The notes under the pieces were generated by a model. The model did no database searches, was not told where the DNA came from, and saw only the letters and a program-made list of their open reading frames with translations. Positions 13,122 to 24,929 of a DNA stretch of 64,000 nt are shown here, piece after piece. Each line of letters begins with the position of its first letter. The first letter of the stretch is position 1. The DNA lies in contig BDSI01000002.1 of the NCBI GenBank assembly GCA_003117195.1, positions 2,455,288-2,519,287 of the forward strand, in the 5' to 3' direction. This DNA is from Eudorina sp. 2006-703-Eu-15. Its lineage: Eukaryota; Chlorophyta; Chlorophyceae; Chlamydomonadales; Volvocaceae. The translations under genes were made by a program, and so were the position numbers.

Positions 13122-16090
13122 ATGGCGCGAATAGCGTTACAAGCGGCAACGCTGGTGGCGTTGCTTGCAGTGGTACTACAATACTTAGGTACGAGTTGGG
13201 TACCTTGAACTGGAGACGCTGTTGGGATCACCCGCAGCTTTAGTCTATTGCTTGAGTCACCGGGTGACATGCCCCTGTCCTACAACTGCGCCTGTCCTGC
13301 TGTGTGACACAATTCATGCACCTCACCGTGCTCCATGCACCTCCATGCGCCGTTGCCGAGGAGTCGGGAGTTCGGAGATAATGCGGCAACGTGCCAGCTG
13401 CTGCCGTAACACATTTCGGCCACCCATGCCTTTTGTGCGCCCTTCCCGTTCGCCCTGCACCCCGCCGCAGGATACATGCCCGCATTGCCCGGCCTGCAAG
13501 CGGTCATCCCGCGGCTGGGCGGGCGGTCCCCGCAAAACATCAACGCCGCAAAGCTGCTGGCGGACCTGAACAGCGACGTCTTGCCGCAGGAGGCCGGTGC
13601 TGCCCCCAGCGGCGGCGATGAGCCGCACGCGCTGACCGCCCGGGCGGCCTCCGCCGCTCTTTCGGTGATGTACCTGGCATCCCTGCCGGGACTCAAGGAG
13701 CAGGTCAAAGCGGCGCCAGGTACGGCACTCGAGGGAGGCCCACGTAAGGCCCGGGCTGTCCCAATGCCCAAGTACGGCAGTGCTGGGCGCGCGGACACAC
13801 TGCGTGATTTGCCAGCTCCTCGCTCAAGTCCCCCCCGTTTCCCCCCCTGGAGACCACCACCACCACCACCGCCACCACCACCACCACCACCACCACCAAC
13901 CTCGCCCCCCGCCTCGCGCGCAGGCGTCGTGGAGTCGCTGGTGCGGCGGCTCATGACGGTCGATCTGGCGGAGACGCACCGCCTGTTGACGGCAGTCGGC
14001 GGGCAACAGCAGCACCCGCAGCACCAGCCGACGCGTCAGGGCGGGGGCGGGTCGGCAGCCGGGGGCGCCCAGTCGGAGCTGCTGTCCTCGGCGCTGATGG
14101 CGGTGGCGCAGCTGGCGGCGGAGGACCCGCCGCTGCAGGCCTGGCTGCTGGGGGACGAGCGGGGGTTGGCGGCGGCCGTCGGGAAGCCGAGGGCGGGCAA
14201 GGGGGTCGCGGCGGCGGTGCGGCGCGCCCGGCCGCTGCCGCGGGGGGCACTGCTCGGCCGCATTGGCGACGCCCTGCGGAGCGGTGAGGGGGGCAGACGC
14301 GGGCGGAGAATCCCCCGGGGGTCTGTCTGGGTGCGTGGCTGCCCGACGGGTGCCGGGAGGGGTCAGGCCCGGAGGCGATCAGGCCGAGGCACCCGGACGT
14401 GGACGATGGCGCACTCGTTCCACACAGAGCGGTGCTGGGAGGGTAACGCGCGTTGCTGAGGGCGGGGACCGGTCGCCGGAGTCCGGTTGTGGGGGCGGGG
14501 ACCGGTCGCCGGAGTCCGGTTGTGGGGGCGGGGACCGGTCGCCGGAGTCCGGTTGTGGGGGCGGGGACCGGTCGCCGGAGTCCGGTTGTGGGGGCGGGGA
14601 CCGGTCGCCGGAGTCCGGTTGTGGGGGCGGGGACCGGTCGCCGGAGTCCGGTTGTGGGGGCGGGGACCGGTCGCCGGAGTCCGGTTGTGGGGGCGGGGAC
14701 CGGTCGCCGGAGTCCGGTTGTGGGGGCGGGGACCGGTCGCCGGAGTCCGGTTGTGGGGGCGGGGACCGGTCGCCGGAGTCCGGTTGTGGGGGCGGGGACC
14801 GGTCGCCGGAGTCCGGTTGTGGGGGCCGGACCGAGTCGGGCGTCCGTTCGTGCACCGGGGGTATGGGGATGGGGATGGGGGCGGTGTCACGCTCACAGTA
14901 TAGGGGCGCAGCAGGGACAGGTAGGGGCCCGACGAGGGTACGGGTGGGGACATGCCGATCGTGGTCCGAAACGGGGGTTGCACGGGGGGGTTACGACTGC
15001 CTGCACGTGATCCTCGCGAGCTCCCTCCCCGCCTTGCGGGCGAAACGGCGGCGCGCATGGCGGCAGTTGGTGATTGCGGCCACGGCTCACTGTTGCGTGA
15101 TTAGCAAAGAAGCCGTGTGTTTAGAGAAGACACGCCCCCGACCCAAACCAAGTACCAAAATACTTACCATATTGGCCTGCACAGCCGCGTGTGTGCAGAT
15201 GGCAGGTGGCTGATTGCGCCCTCCCGCATGCTCGGGATGCTAGGGTCAAGCCGGCGGGCTGCCCCCAGGCCCCACCCAGCCACACTACACCCGCCCCGCC
15301 CTGCCCTATTATACCTCTAACTCCCCACCCCGCCCCCGCCCCTCAGGTGTCCCCGCCTGGCAGGCCGCCGCGTCCGTGGCGTTGCACTCCTTGTCGGGAG
15401 CGGCGCGGTCAGGGGGCGAGGGCGAGGGGCGGCGGGTGGCGAGGGGCCCCCCAGGGGTGCTGAGCTGGGTGGCGGAGAGGGCGGAGGAGCTGGAGCGGGT
15501 CGGCAGGAGCCTGGTGGAGGCAGGTGCGGCAGGGGTGGCAACAGTCGGGAGCAGGTGAAACGGGGGCGGTTATCTGCGGTTTTCGGTTTGGTGCTCTTTT
15601 GCGGGTTCGCCGTCTTCATTGACGAATGGGGGGATGGAGGGGCGACGTGAAATTTTGTGAAACCCTTCATCATCTCCCCGCCCCGTCAGGACCCGCGTGG
15701 TGGCCTGTCGTACCACCCCGGGTCCAGGGGGGGACGATGCGCAACGTCCGGCTTTTGCGGCATGGGGTACATGACCATCTGGCCGCACCGGCTCCCAGGG
15801 TCGGGGCCTTGCAGGCGTGTGGGTCAATGCCGACACGGTCCGGGGGTTAAAAAGAAACAGCCCAGACACACCCAGCCCAGCCCGGTCCGGGGACTCACGC
15901 CCCACCCAGGGTAGTGCACGCCCTCGTGGATGCGGGGGGGGGCGCGGCGACCACCCCTCCCTGGTGCGCTATGGTATGGATCCTGGATTCTGGGCGTGCG
16001 TGGCTCCCGCCCGATCCCACCTGCCCTCTCCCCCTCAAAGTATCCACCAAATCCAACCGCTCGGCCCTCCCCTCCCCTCCTCTGCTCCCG

Positions 16091-16184
<94 letters not shown>

Positions 16185-19100
16185 CCACCTGGCAGTCTTG
16201 TCCTGACCCCTGTGCACACCCCAGCCCCACCCAACCACCCTGTCTTGACCTACCATTTCACTGCTCCCCACCACCCTCCCCACCGCCCGTAAGCGCCCAG
16301 CCACCCCACCGCACCCCGACGCACCCCGACGCACCCCAACTCGCAGGCGCGCACTTCAACAGCTCCGATGCGGTGCTGGCGGGCGCCCGACTGCTGGAAC
16401 TGGTAGCGGGCGGGGCGGACGGCAGGAGGCGGGTCAGTGAGGGGGACGCGCCCTCGCTGCTGCTGCAGGTGCGGAGGTCAGGGGCGGGGCGTGGCGGAAC
16501 AGGGCGGGGTGTGGGTCGGATGTGGCTTGGCGGGCCCTGCAGTGAGGGGCGGTGAGGCGGAGGCCGAGGGGCCCTGCAGCAGTCCCAGCCAGGGAAGGGG
16601 AAACTAATCCGTGCGGGTGTGTGCGGATCTGGCAACTAGCAGCCTAGCCCCCCTCCGGAGGCGACGAGGACATCCCGTGGGCAGCACCATGAGTGAATCA
16701 CCGCCGTGGCTGCCGCGCTTCGCCCGGGCCGCCATCCTGGTCAGAGTCCCGCACGCGCACCGCGTGCTTAAGGAGAGCCAGGCCGTGTGTGCTTTTGTGT
16801 TGTTTGTAGCGAGACGCGGTGCGTGTGCGTGTGGGTTATTATGTTTGGGTCGAAGGGTTGCGGTTGCCCTGCCTTGCCCCCTCTCTGGGTGACCGGGGCC
16901 CTCGCAGGTGGTCCTCTCCCACGCGGGAGCGAACAGCAGTAGCGGCAGTAGCAGCAGCAGTAGCAGTGGCAGTTCCATGGTGGGGGCCGCGGTGGGGCTG
17001 CTGCACCGCCTAGTCGAGGGGGAGGCGGGGGATGGAGCGCACAGCAGGGCGGGAGGCGGGGAGGAGGCCGCCGCTGGTGCGGCAGCAGCGGCTGCTGCTG
17101 CGGCGGCGTCTCCTGCAAGGGTGCTGCACAGTCGGATGTCCCGAGGTGAGGGGGTGAGCGATGGGGGGTGCTGCGTGTCATCTCTGACGGGCGCGGTCTC
17201 CCTTGCCCCTTCCGCCTACCGCTCCCCCCTTGTCCGTGTGAGTGTCTTGCCATGGCTTGCCCTTCATTTTCACGCACGTACATACGTACTCCTCCGTTTC
17301 GGGTACTGTTGGGTCGCCTGCTTTCCGCCGGGTCTTACCTTGTATCTGCATGCGGGGCCGGTGGTGGCGCGGCTCCCTTGGTCCGTTGGTGTTCCGTTGG
17401 TGTTCCGTTGGTGGTTGTTTGTGTACCGCTGCTCACGGACGGCTTCCCTGACCCCGCTACGGGCACACACGCACACCCCCACACCCCCACACCCGGCCAG
17501 GTGGCCTGGTGGCCCCGCTGGTCCGGGAGATCAGGCTGGGTGCCCCCACCAGCCTGGGCCCCTCCCTGGGGCTGCTGGTGGAGCTGATGCGCGGCGGCGG
17601 GAGGGCAGCGGCGGGGGCGGGGGCGGGGAGCGGCGGCGCCGGTGGTGGTGCTGGTGTTGGTGTTGGTGAGGAAGCGGCGGAGCAAGAGGATGGGGAGGGC
17701 GAGGCCGTGACCCGCGAGGCAGTGGGTGCGGGCATCCTCTCGCTGTGTGCGCAGCTGCTGTTCCAGGTGGGTGCAGGCGTGGGTGGGGGCTGGGTGGGTG
17801 GGTGCCGACGTGGGTGGGGCTGGGAGTGGGAGCGCCGCCGGCGTTGAGGCCCGTACCACCATTACCACCACCACCATCACCTCCAATATCACCACCACCA
17901 GCGTCAGCCCCAGCATCACCTCCACCACCACCACCACCACCAGCGGCGGTATCCTCGCAGTGGTGGCGGTGGGCCCCGGGACCGACACGCGGCTCGATAG
18001 CGCGCGCGCGCCTCATCACCCGTCTTGTCAGTGATGCGGTGACGTCATACTGCATGGGGCCAGCGCGTGGTGGCAAGTACGTGTGACAGTCGTACGTCAT
18101 TGCCGTACTGGCGCACGGTGAGGACACGGCATGCACTCGCTGGCGGATCCCGGGGCGGCAGCCCGATGCCCGGGGGGCACGGCATCAATCCTTTTTGCTG
18201 TGACGAGCTTACACATATATAACGTACATATAAACACACCTGAATACACGCATACACGTGCACATGGCGCAGCTTTGCCTCCGGCGCATTCTCCGTTAGC
18301 AGCCTTGTTTCCAGATCTGCGTTGCTTCAGGGCTCGGTGTGGGCCGTCGTTGCGCACACGGTTTCCTTCCGGGCGAAGCTACGCACGCCTGACCTGCCAC
18401 ACACACACATGCACACATAAACACACACACATACTAGTCTCCCTTCCACCGCAAGTGCTTCCCGTTCGGGGTAGGTGAGCAGCCTATTGCCAGCATAGGG
18501 CCCCGTCAGATATGTACATCACACAGTTGGGCAGACAGACGAGCGAGTTCTCCTTAAACACACACGGGTGGTGTCGGCGTGGCATGTCCCGTGTTTCACC
18601 TTCCCACCCCTTCCCCACGTTCCCAGGCGAGCCCCGACACCCGTCGGGCGCAGTCCTCCTGTTGCTGGATTGTACGGCACATGGTAGCGCACAGCAGGCA
18701 GCGCCCCGGGCCCGGCGGCGGGGAGGAGGAGGAGCAGGAGAACGGGGAGGCGACCGACGGCGCAGGCAGCGCTCTGTGTGGCAGCGGTGATGGTGGTCGG
18801 GTGGCTCTGGCGGGGGAGCTCATGCGGATCATGAGGTGCGGAGCGCGGGGGTTGGGGGGCGGGGGTGGGGTGGGATTTGGTGGGGTTGGGGTAAGTCGGG
18901 TCTAGGGCTGGCTGGGGTCGGGCGGGTGCGGGGTGGGGAGTAGGAGGGAGGAATTGCGATGGAGGGGACGTCTCAGCGGGGGCAGGGCGATGTAGTGCGC
19001 GGGCTGCTGGCTGTGCGAATCAGCTGTTACGAAGGGGCAGCAACGGTGCCGCCCAGTCCCGGGTGGCCGCCCGCTGCTCGCTCGTAAACCGACTTCGCTC

Positions 19101-21296
19101 CGTCAACCCCCCGTAGTCGATACACCCCCCCTCCCTCCCCTCGCCGGTCGCCGGTCGCCCCCGCCTCCTTGCCTGCGCCCCCCTCACCACCACCACCACC
19201 ACCACCACCACCGCCGTTGACGTCTGCACCCGTGGGGGGGGGGGCGCCCGCGCGGCCGCCACCATCATCACCAAAGCTGAACCCTGCCACATTCGCCACT
19301 GGCCACTCACTGCCCGGGCCCTTGCTCGCATGCATCTTGCTCTGGATGGCTGGACGGCTGGCTTGCTGGCTGGCTGATTCGATGGACGATGGATGTGTGG
19401 ATGGACGGGTGGACTGACTGACCGCCTGGCTGGCTGCCTGGCTGGCCGGCTGGCTGGTGCCCGGGCGACCTCAGGCACACGGACTTGGCGGACCTGCACA
19501 ACGCGGTGCTGGACGCCTGCAGGGACGTGGCACCCGGCCGCCCCGCCGCAGTGGCGCTGGTGCAGGCGGGCTGGGTGCCGCTGCTGGCGGCGCTGCTGGC
19601 GCACAACACCACTCAGGCGCTGGAGCAGGGTGAGAGGGGGAGGGGGAGCGAGGGCGGGTTATAAGAGGTTGGTAGGCATGTGAAAGCTGCGCTGATGTGA
19701 CGGGGGAGCTAGGGGGGCCGCTCAGCGGGGATGAGAATCCGGAGGAGGTGAGGTGAGGTACGGACAACATGCGCGGGGCAGTGGGTGGGCGTCTCGCAGG
19801 GCGGCGGCAGCCCCTCTGCGGACGAACAAACGTAACCCAACCATGACTGAAATTATAACCGGGGTGGCGCCGCGGCGGCGCCACTGCACTGCGGGGTTTG
19901 TGCGTCTCTATCTGACCGCGCAGGTGGGTGGGTGGGTGGGTGGGTGGGTGGGTGGGTGGGTGGGTGGGTGGGTGGGTGGGTGGGTGGTGGGTGGGTGGGT
20001 GGGTGGGTGGGTGGGTGGGTGGGTGGGTGGGTGGGTAGGGCCGATCATTGGAAATGCGTTACAAGGGGTCCGTCCACCGGAGCTCCACCCACCACCCGGC
20101 GGGGAGGACGGCATCCCGCGTGTCACCCCGCACCCGCAGCTACCCCCGGCCCCCCTTCCCCTTACCGCTATACCCCTCCCCTTCCTCCTCCACCTCTTCG
20201 TTTTTATAGCCCAGAGTGCCCTCACTACCCTGCCCCGGCCCCCGCCCCCGGCCCCCGGCCCCCGCCCCGGGCCCCTCAGGTGGGCACGACGAGAGCAGCA
20301 GCGCCTGGGTGCTTCAGGGGCAGCGCTCCGCCGCAGCGATCCTGGCGCTTCTGGCCCTGCAGCGGGATCTGGGGGACAGGCTGGTGGCGGAGGGCGGCCT
20401 GACGGGGCTGGTGACGGCGCTGAGGATCCACCGGCCGCATCCGGGGGAGGGCCGCTCGGGGCTGGCGGCGCAAGTGAGGGTGACTGCCGCGGCGGCCCTG
20501 GTGCCCCTGCTCGGTGCGTGGGGGTGGGGGCGCGAAAGATGAGGGTGGGGGCGGGGGTGGGGGTATAGGTTGTGGTAGACATATTCAAATTGCGCTGCGG
20601 CCAGAGCAAACGTCCGGGGAGGAATTAAATGTACCAGGTTCTCCAGCCAAGTGACGCTGATCGCTGGGGGTGGTCTGTCGCTGTCTGGGCTGACAGTATG
20701 GGGACCGGGATGGAGGTGAAACGGAACACAACGTCCAGAGCGGTTGAGGTGGGGTGGAATGGGGTGGGGTGGGGGATGTGGGCATGTGTGGGCAGCTGGC
20801 CTTTGTGGGGGTGGGGCGAGGAGATGCACAGCAACGTGGGACGTTGGCGTCGCCGTGGGTAAAAGGATGGCCGGGGGCCTCGCTTGGGCGTGCGTGCGTG
20901 TGTGTGGGAAGGACAGAGTTGGGTATTGATCAGCTGGAGGTCAGTGCAAGGTCGATCAGATTGGGGCCCGAATGAGAGTCTTCCTGCGGGCAACCGAGGG
21001 GCCTGCTTCCCCCTGACACCCACCGCCCTGCTGGGCCCCCCTGACACCCCCTGCACCTCCTTTTCCCGCTGCTGCCGGGTCCGCACCTCCGGGTGGGGCT
21101 CCCAGGTGACAACGGGCGGTACGCCCCGCTGGTCGTGACCGCGGGGGCGCTGGAGCCGTTGCTGGCCATGTGGCGCTCCAGGGGCGGCCCGGGGGGCAGC
21201 CAGGAGGGGCAGGTGGCGGCGCGAGTGCTGCGGGGGCTGGCGGCGGGGGACCCGCAGGTGGCGGCCCGGGTCAGGAAGCTGGGTCTGGAGCTGTGA
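13122..21296 (+). CDS. Armadillo-like helical-repeat protein with N-terminal signal or anchor segment
   Basis: Eleven exons keep phase throughout: 13122-13188, 13471-13719, 13924-14283, 15347-15523, 16347-16468, 16908-17145, 17501-17766, 18627-18835, 19475-19629, 20280-20513 and 21106-21296, totalling 755 codons plus stop. Residues 1-22 ([20 protein letters not shown]) form a hydrophobic signal or anchor. The rest is short amphipathic helices typical of ARM folds, for example [50 protein letters not shown] and [14 protein letters not shown], separated by Gly/Ala/Ser linkers. A secreted or ER-lumenal ARM protein of the SIL1/Fes1 nucleotide-exchange type is one possibility, but this is inference. 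The start rests on the hydrophobic N-terminus and phase agreement with exon 2. The C-terminus ends GLEL, not a canonical ER signal. Confidence 0.65.
13855..13905. repeat. (CCA)n tract at 3' splice region
   Basis: A run of CCA/CAC units forms the tract just upstream of the acceptor of exon 3 (13924) of the armadillo-like gene. Confidence 0.8.
14467..14830. repeat. 33-bp minisatellite, 11 near-identical copies
   Basis: The segment ACCGGTCGCCGGAGTCCGGT recurs every 33 bp from 14468 to 14798 with essentially no differences. It lies in intron 3 of the armadillo-like gene. Because 33 is a multiple of three and the unit has no stop, several frames on both strands stay open; these are not genes. Confidence 0.95.
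15846..15880 (+). repeat. Second intron motif, copy 1
   Basis: GTTAAAAAGAAACAGCCCAG followed by ACACACCCAGCCC lies in intron 4 of the armadillo-like gene. Related copies are at 36077-36110 and, reversed, 38060-38104. Confidence 0.6.
16091..16182. repeat. (CA)n microsatellite, about 45 units
   Basis: An uninterrupted CA run in intron 4 of the armadillo-like gene, about 165 bp upstream of the exon 5 acceptor. Confidence 0.95.
19656..19700 (-). repeat. Intron inverted-repeat element (IIE) copy, 5'-type orientation
   Basis: Diverged copy (TATAAGAGGTTGGTAGGCAT then GCTGCGCTGATG) 26 nt after the 5' splice site of the 19630-20279 intron. Confidence 0.6.
19923..20036. repeat. (GGGT)n microsatellite
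   Basis: About 28 GGGT units with one interruption, in the intron before exon 10 of the armadillo-like gene. Confidence 0.95.
20561..20610 (-). repeat. IIE copy, 5'-type orientation
   Basis: Near-complete copy with GTGGTAGACATATTCAAATT then GCGCTGCGGCCAGAGCAAA, 47 nt after the 5' splice site of the last intron (20514-21105) of the armadillo-like gene. Confidence 0.8.
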
Positions 21297-21849
21297 GGGC
21301 GGGATGGGGGGAGGCGGAGAGCGGGAGAATGGGGTGACGGGGGGATATGGCGATGGGCGTGTTCGTGTGTGCGCAGATTGCTTGGCTGAGCCGGCAGCTG
21401 GAAACTGTCCGTGGGCAGATCTCGCGGCTGCGACCGCAGGTTTCCAGCTCGCCCGTGTCAGTTCTTCGGCGGCCAAACACCTGATCACACCCACGAGGTC
21501 GCTTCACGTCCACAGCCCTGAACACAAAGCAGGGCGCTAAACTGCTTTGGACCCCATCACCGGGAGAGGTTACGGCGGGGATGCCCCAGGGGCTAGACCA
21601 GCCGTGGTCTCGGGCTTTTGTGCGGCCGGGTTGGCGCAAAGGGGAGGCCTGTCCGCGTCACGGTGTTACCGCGCTTGCTGAGCGCCAACCGGTGTCCCTG
21701 TGACAAGCATGTGGGCAGCGGTGCGACGTAAGTACGGCACACACGGCGCCTTCCCTGGTGCAAAGGACGAGCAGCTGTGCGGTCGTTGGCTCGTTGCCTC
21801 CGTCGGGACTTGCTTGCCGTACCGCAGCCGACGGATGTATCGTTGTGCT
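21297..21849. other. Downstream region of armadillo-like gene
   Basis: No gene seen. The first TGTAA after the stop is at 21918-21922 and may be the poly(A) signal of the armadillo-like gene. It already falls in sequence shared with the duplicated units, so the 3' UTR boundary is uncertain. Confidence 0.4.
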
Positions 21850-22697
21850 GCAAACCAGGAGTGCGCCGTGACTCGGCTCGCGGCGCGTGCAACCCGAGTA
21901 ACCCTTCCGGGCGCGGTTGTAACCCCATCCAATGCCTCCCGCTTCGCTGTTGGGGGACGCCGCTGCATGGGCGTGCGCCCACAGTCCACCCCATGCGGTA
22001 GTGCGTACCGAGTGCTGCGCGACAGGTCGAGCGGGTGGTTGTACAGCCAACAGGTCCCGTGTAACGTGGCCGCTGGATCTTAATTCTTAAACGTTTTGAA
22101 CCGTGTCTGACTTGAGACCGCCAGCTTGACCATCCACGCACTGGCCGCCTTCGTCACCTACTCCGGCCCTGTGGTAGTAGGCCCTGTAGTAGTAGGAACC
22201 GTTACAAGGTACTGTGTCACTAATCACGCCGGGCACGCTCGCGCTTCTTGCACAGCACGGATAGCAGCAGCGGTGGACTCCCACCATCTAACAGTCCTAG
22301 ATAGCCCCAGCTGTAACGCTAACAGCGACATACCGCCGTACGCATCAAGGACTGTCGGCCGTCCCCGCCCGCCCCAGGACCCGCGCGCGGTCCATGTCCT
22401 TCCACTGCTGTGCAGGTACCTCGCCACGTAAGTATTCTGAGTATTTCTAGGTGTGCCCGGGTTCGTTTTTCAATACAGCCCCAGGGCCTCCTGGCCCATG
22501 GGTCTGTGGCTCTGTGGCCCCTCACCCCCCTTTCCGTCACATAACGCACACTCCCACGGGTCGCGTTCCAAAACACATCCGCCCGCACCCTCCCCTGGCA
22601 ATTCTTAAGCAGGGCGCCAGCTCCGAAACTGAAACCCACACTTCACGCGTGCGCACACGAGTATAGTACCAAATCCGTTACCAGGTTCGTTAGTTGG

Positions 22698-22850
22698 TTA
22701 TCGGCGGCCGCCCCTGGCTTTCCGCGGTCCCCCCACCTCCGCCGCCTCCACATCCACCACTCCCCCGTCCTCATCCTCGTCGTACTCCTCCTGCTCCCCG
22801 TACTCCCCTTCCTCCTCCTCGCCCTCCCCGTACACCTCCCCACCTCCCCG
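22698..22850 (-). pseudogene. Detached copy of LpxC-like gene 3' coding end, unit 1
   Basis: In minus sense it encodes an acidic GEGEEEEGEYGEQ-type stretch ending GGRR and the stop at 22698-22700, closely matching the last exon of the LpxC-like gene at 31175. It lacks every upstream exon, so it cannot encode the protein. Confidence 0.7.
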
Positions 22851-22940
22851 TATGGCGCCCGCTCCCCACCCCGCCCGGAGTACCTTGGCTTGGTCGCAAG
22901 TCTTGTGAGATGATTGGAATCAGGACATTGTGCCATCCGA

Positions 22941-23020
22941 GGTTGCGTGGCCGAGTGGTCTAAGGCGTAGGATTAAGGCTCCTATCCGAAAGGGCGCAGG
23001 TTCGAACCCTGCCGCAGCCA
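22941..23020 (+). tRNA. tRNA-Leu (anticodon AAG), copy 1
   Basis: An 80-nt cloverleaf. Acceptor GGTTGCG pairs with CGCAGCC. The A box is TGGCCGAGTGG, the D stem GCC/GGC, and the anticodon arm TAGGA-TTAAGGC-TCCTA puts AAG at 34-36. A short type II variable arm TCCGAAAGGG follows, then the T arm GCAGG-TTCGAAC-CCTGC with an intact B box. No intron is present and CCA is not encoded. No run of four T residues was seen in the next 80 nt, so termination is not obvious. Confidence 0.9.
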
Positions 23021-23194
23021 ATTCCATCACAGGAGAAGATTTCTCTACTATACAGTAGTCTGTTTATGAAGGAGTAGTTAAAATACATGGAAGGTAAATT
23101 TGCAGGTGCCTTGTTGTATGGGGGATGAGGGCCGTCACGGCGACCAATTGGTTGGGCCAGGGAATCATGGGGTCAAGGCGGTTCGCGAAGATGT

Positions 23195-23858
23195 ACTACA
23201 GCAAACATAGCGACGTGTATCTGTACGAGCAGATCCTGAGGTGCCCCTGGAGCCGGGGACTGCGGCGGCCGCGGCGGGGGCGGTGGGGCTGCGGTATGAC
23301 GTCGTACCCGCTTCCCAGCCGGCTTTCATGCTGCAGAAGCGGTTGATTGGTTGGTTGGATCCTTCCCTAACCCCTGCAGCTGCCGTGGCGGTTGCTTGGG
23401 GCCCGACGGCTGCTGGCGGGGATCCCTCGACGGTCCGTCCGCCCAAACAAGCTTCGCAGTGTCCCGGGTGCTTGAGTACTGTAGTCCCCTGTTGCAGCAG
23501 CAGTGCGGAGGTGTCGCCACCTAGTCTGTGGCGTTCGGTTGTTGTGAGATACGACATGATGATGCGACACGATATGTTATGTATGGTGGATTGGCCAGTT
23601 CTCTGAGGTGACGTGTTGATTGTGTTGCGTGTGGTGGCCCCCGGCCCGTCCACGGCTCCCCACCCGGGCGGCGGCGGCGGCGGCTAACCCAACGGACGCG
23701 CATAGGCCACCGATGTGTTGTGACCCGCGGAGTCCGTCCACCGTAACATCTTTAATCATTCATAGATCCCGTTGATTGCGGGCGCCTCATCGCGTGTGTG
23801 GCCTCCGTGGTGGTGGCGATGAGATAGAGGCGGGGGGCATCGTGGGTGGATGGGGTGA
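23195..23858 (+). pseudogene. Duplicated segment after tRNA copy 1 with broken unknown reading frame
   Basis: About 660 bp repeated at 24930-25577. The plus frame reads AKMYYSKHSDVYLYEQ, then, shifted by an indel, EVPLEPGTAAAAAGAVGL and YDVVPASQPAFMLQ. The unit 2 copy keeps YLYEQSCFEVPLEPGTAAAA in one frame. The family is not recognised. The frame break here and a stop in the other copy point to gene remnants. Confidence 0.45.
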
Positions 23859-24079
23859 GGTGGAGTACGTATAGGGTGTGACTGGCAGACAAGTGTTGCT
23901 GTGTGCGATGCTGTAGATGCTGTGACACTGTCATGGATAAGGAAGTGTGCGTGTGTGTGGGACGTTGTGCACCCAAATGTGCTCTGCTGCATTTTTGCGT
24001 GTGTACCCCGTCACCTCGTCACAGGTGGCCTTTTAAGGGGGACAGGTGCCAACCAGTAGAGTCAGGTTCCAACCAGCAG
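23859..24079. other. Spacer between duplicated units 1 and 2
   Basis: No gene seen. Short CA/GT-rich stretch with no recognised element. Confidence 0.5.
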
Positions 24080-24490
24080 TAGATAGTGTGTCGTGACTCG
24101 GTGCGGGGTTGTAACCCCAGTACGTACGTGCCCCGCCGCTCGCCGCTCCTCGTAACGCCGCTGAGTGGGGTAGGTGCGCGAACCGAGGTGGGCGTGTCGT
24201 GTATACTGCGACATGACGATCTATGGGCGGCTGTATGTTCGCAGCCATGCACTTCAGATGCATGTAACAGTGGGTATTTCCTTATTACGAGTCCGACTGG
24301 ATGATGAGTCCTGCGACCCGATCATCCATGATCCCGGCTTGAAGCAGACACACACACACGCATGCGGGCAACACATCCGCCCGCGCCCTCCCCTGCCAAC
24401 CTGAAGGAGGGCGCCAGCTCCGAAACTGAAACCCACACTCCTCACGTGCGCACTCGATGTACCAAATCCGTTACCAGGTTCGTTGGTCGG

Positions 24491-24590
24491 TTATCGGAGG
24501 CCGCCCCTGCCTTTCCGCGGTCCCTGCACCTCCGTCGCCTCCACATCTACTCTCCCGTCCTCATCCGTCGTACTCCCCCTGCTCGCCGTA
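24491..24590 (-). pseudogene. Detached, frame-broken copy of LpxC-like gene 3' coding end, unit 2
   Basis: Matches the acidic-tail coding end of the LpxC-like gene. A small deletion turns GEYD-EDEDG into an early stop (GEYDG then TGA), so this copy is broken even within the tail. Confidence 0.6.
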
Positions 24591-24597
24591 CTCGGCC

Positions 24598-24780
24598 TCG
24601 CCCCCTCGCCCCCGCCCCCTCGCCCCCGGCCCCTCGCCCCCGCCCCCTCGCCCCCCGCCCCCTCGCCCCCGCCCCCTCGCCCCCGGCCCCTCGCCCCCGC
24701 CCCTCGCCCCCCGCCCCCCGCCCCCGCCCCCGCCCCCGCCCCCGCCCCTCGCCCCCTCGCCCCCTCGCCCCCTCGGCCCC
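24598..24780. repeat. Degenerate CGCCCCCTCGCCCC-type tandem run
   Basis: About 180 bp of C-rich units of variable length replace the acidic-tail coding sequence found at this place in unit 3. Confidence 0.85.
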
Positions 24781-24833
24781 GCGAAGATTACAACCTGGCT
24801 TTGTAGCCCGTCCGACCGCATCGGTGCATCCGA

Positions 24834-24913
24834 GGTTGCGTGGCCGAGTGGTCTAAGGCGTAGGATTAAGGCTCCTATCCGAAAGGGCGCAGGATCGAAC
24901 CCTGCCGCAGCCA
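24834..24913 (+). tRNA. tRNA-Leu (AAG), copy 2, with altered T loop
   Basis: Identical to copy 1 except that the T loop reads ATCGAAC instead of TTCGAAC. The change replaces T54, which normally pairs with A58, and alters the internal B box. The cloverleaf otherwise folds. It may be a weak or silent copy. No T run of four follows closely. Confidence 0.75.
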
Positions 24914-24929
24914 ATACATAAACAAGTAC

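Larger units (their letters stand above)
21850..23020 (+). repeat. Duplicated unit 1 (with tRNA-Leu)
   Basis: First of four diverged copies. In order it holds a segment with GTGACTCGGCTCGCG, a degenerate copy of the P segment (about 22120-22200), a spacer with CCGCCGTACGCATCAAGGA, a reversed copy of the LpxC-like gene 3' end (about 22540-22850), and a tRNA-Leu gene. Confidence 0.75.
24080..24913 (+). repeat. Duplicated unit 2 (with tRNA-Leu)
   Basis: Second copy. It keeps the P segment (RVRLDDESCDPIIH in frame, about 24288-24330), but most of the spacer present in units 1, 3 and 4 is missing. The reversed LpxC-like 3' end (24380-24590) is followed by a CGCCCCCT-type run (24598-24780) and the tRNA-Leu. 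Confidence 0.7.

Noticed and set aside
14467..14830. Regular 33-bp repeats that could be taken for a CRISPR array or a repeat protein
   Set aside because: There are no unique spacers between copies, the host is eukaryotic, and the block lies inside an intron whose flanking exons join in phase.
16091..16182. Long Thr/His and Cys/Val frames over the CA run
   Set aside because: They are dinucleotide repeat translations inside an intron.
24290..24325. GGATGATGAGTCCTGC considered as a hammerhead ribozyme core
   Set aside because: There is no CTGATGA plus GAAA core pair and no supporting stems; the region reads better as a coding remnant.
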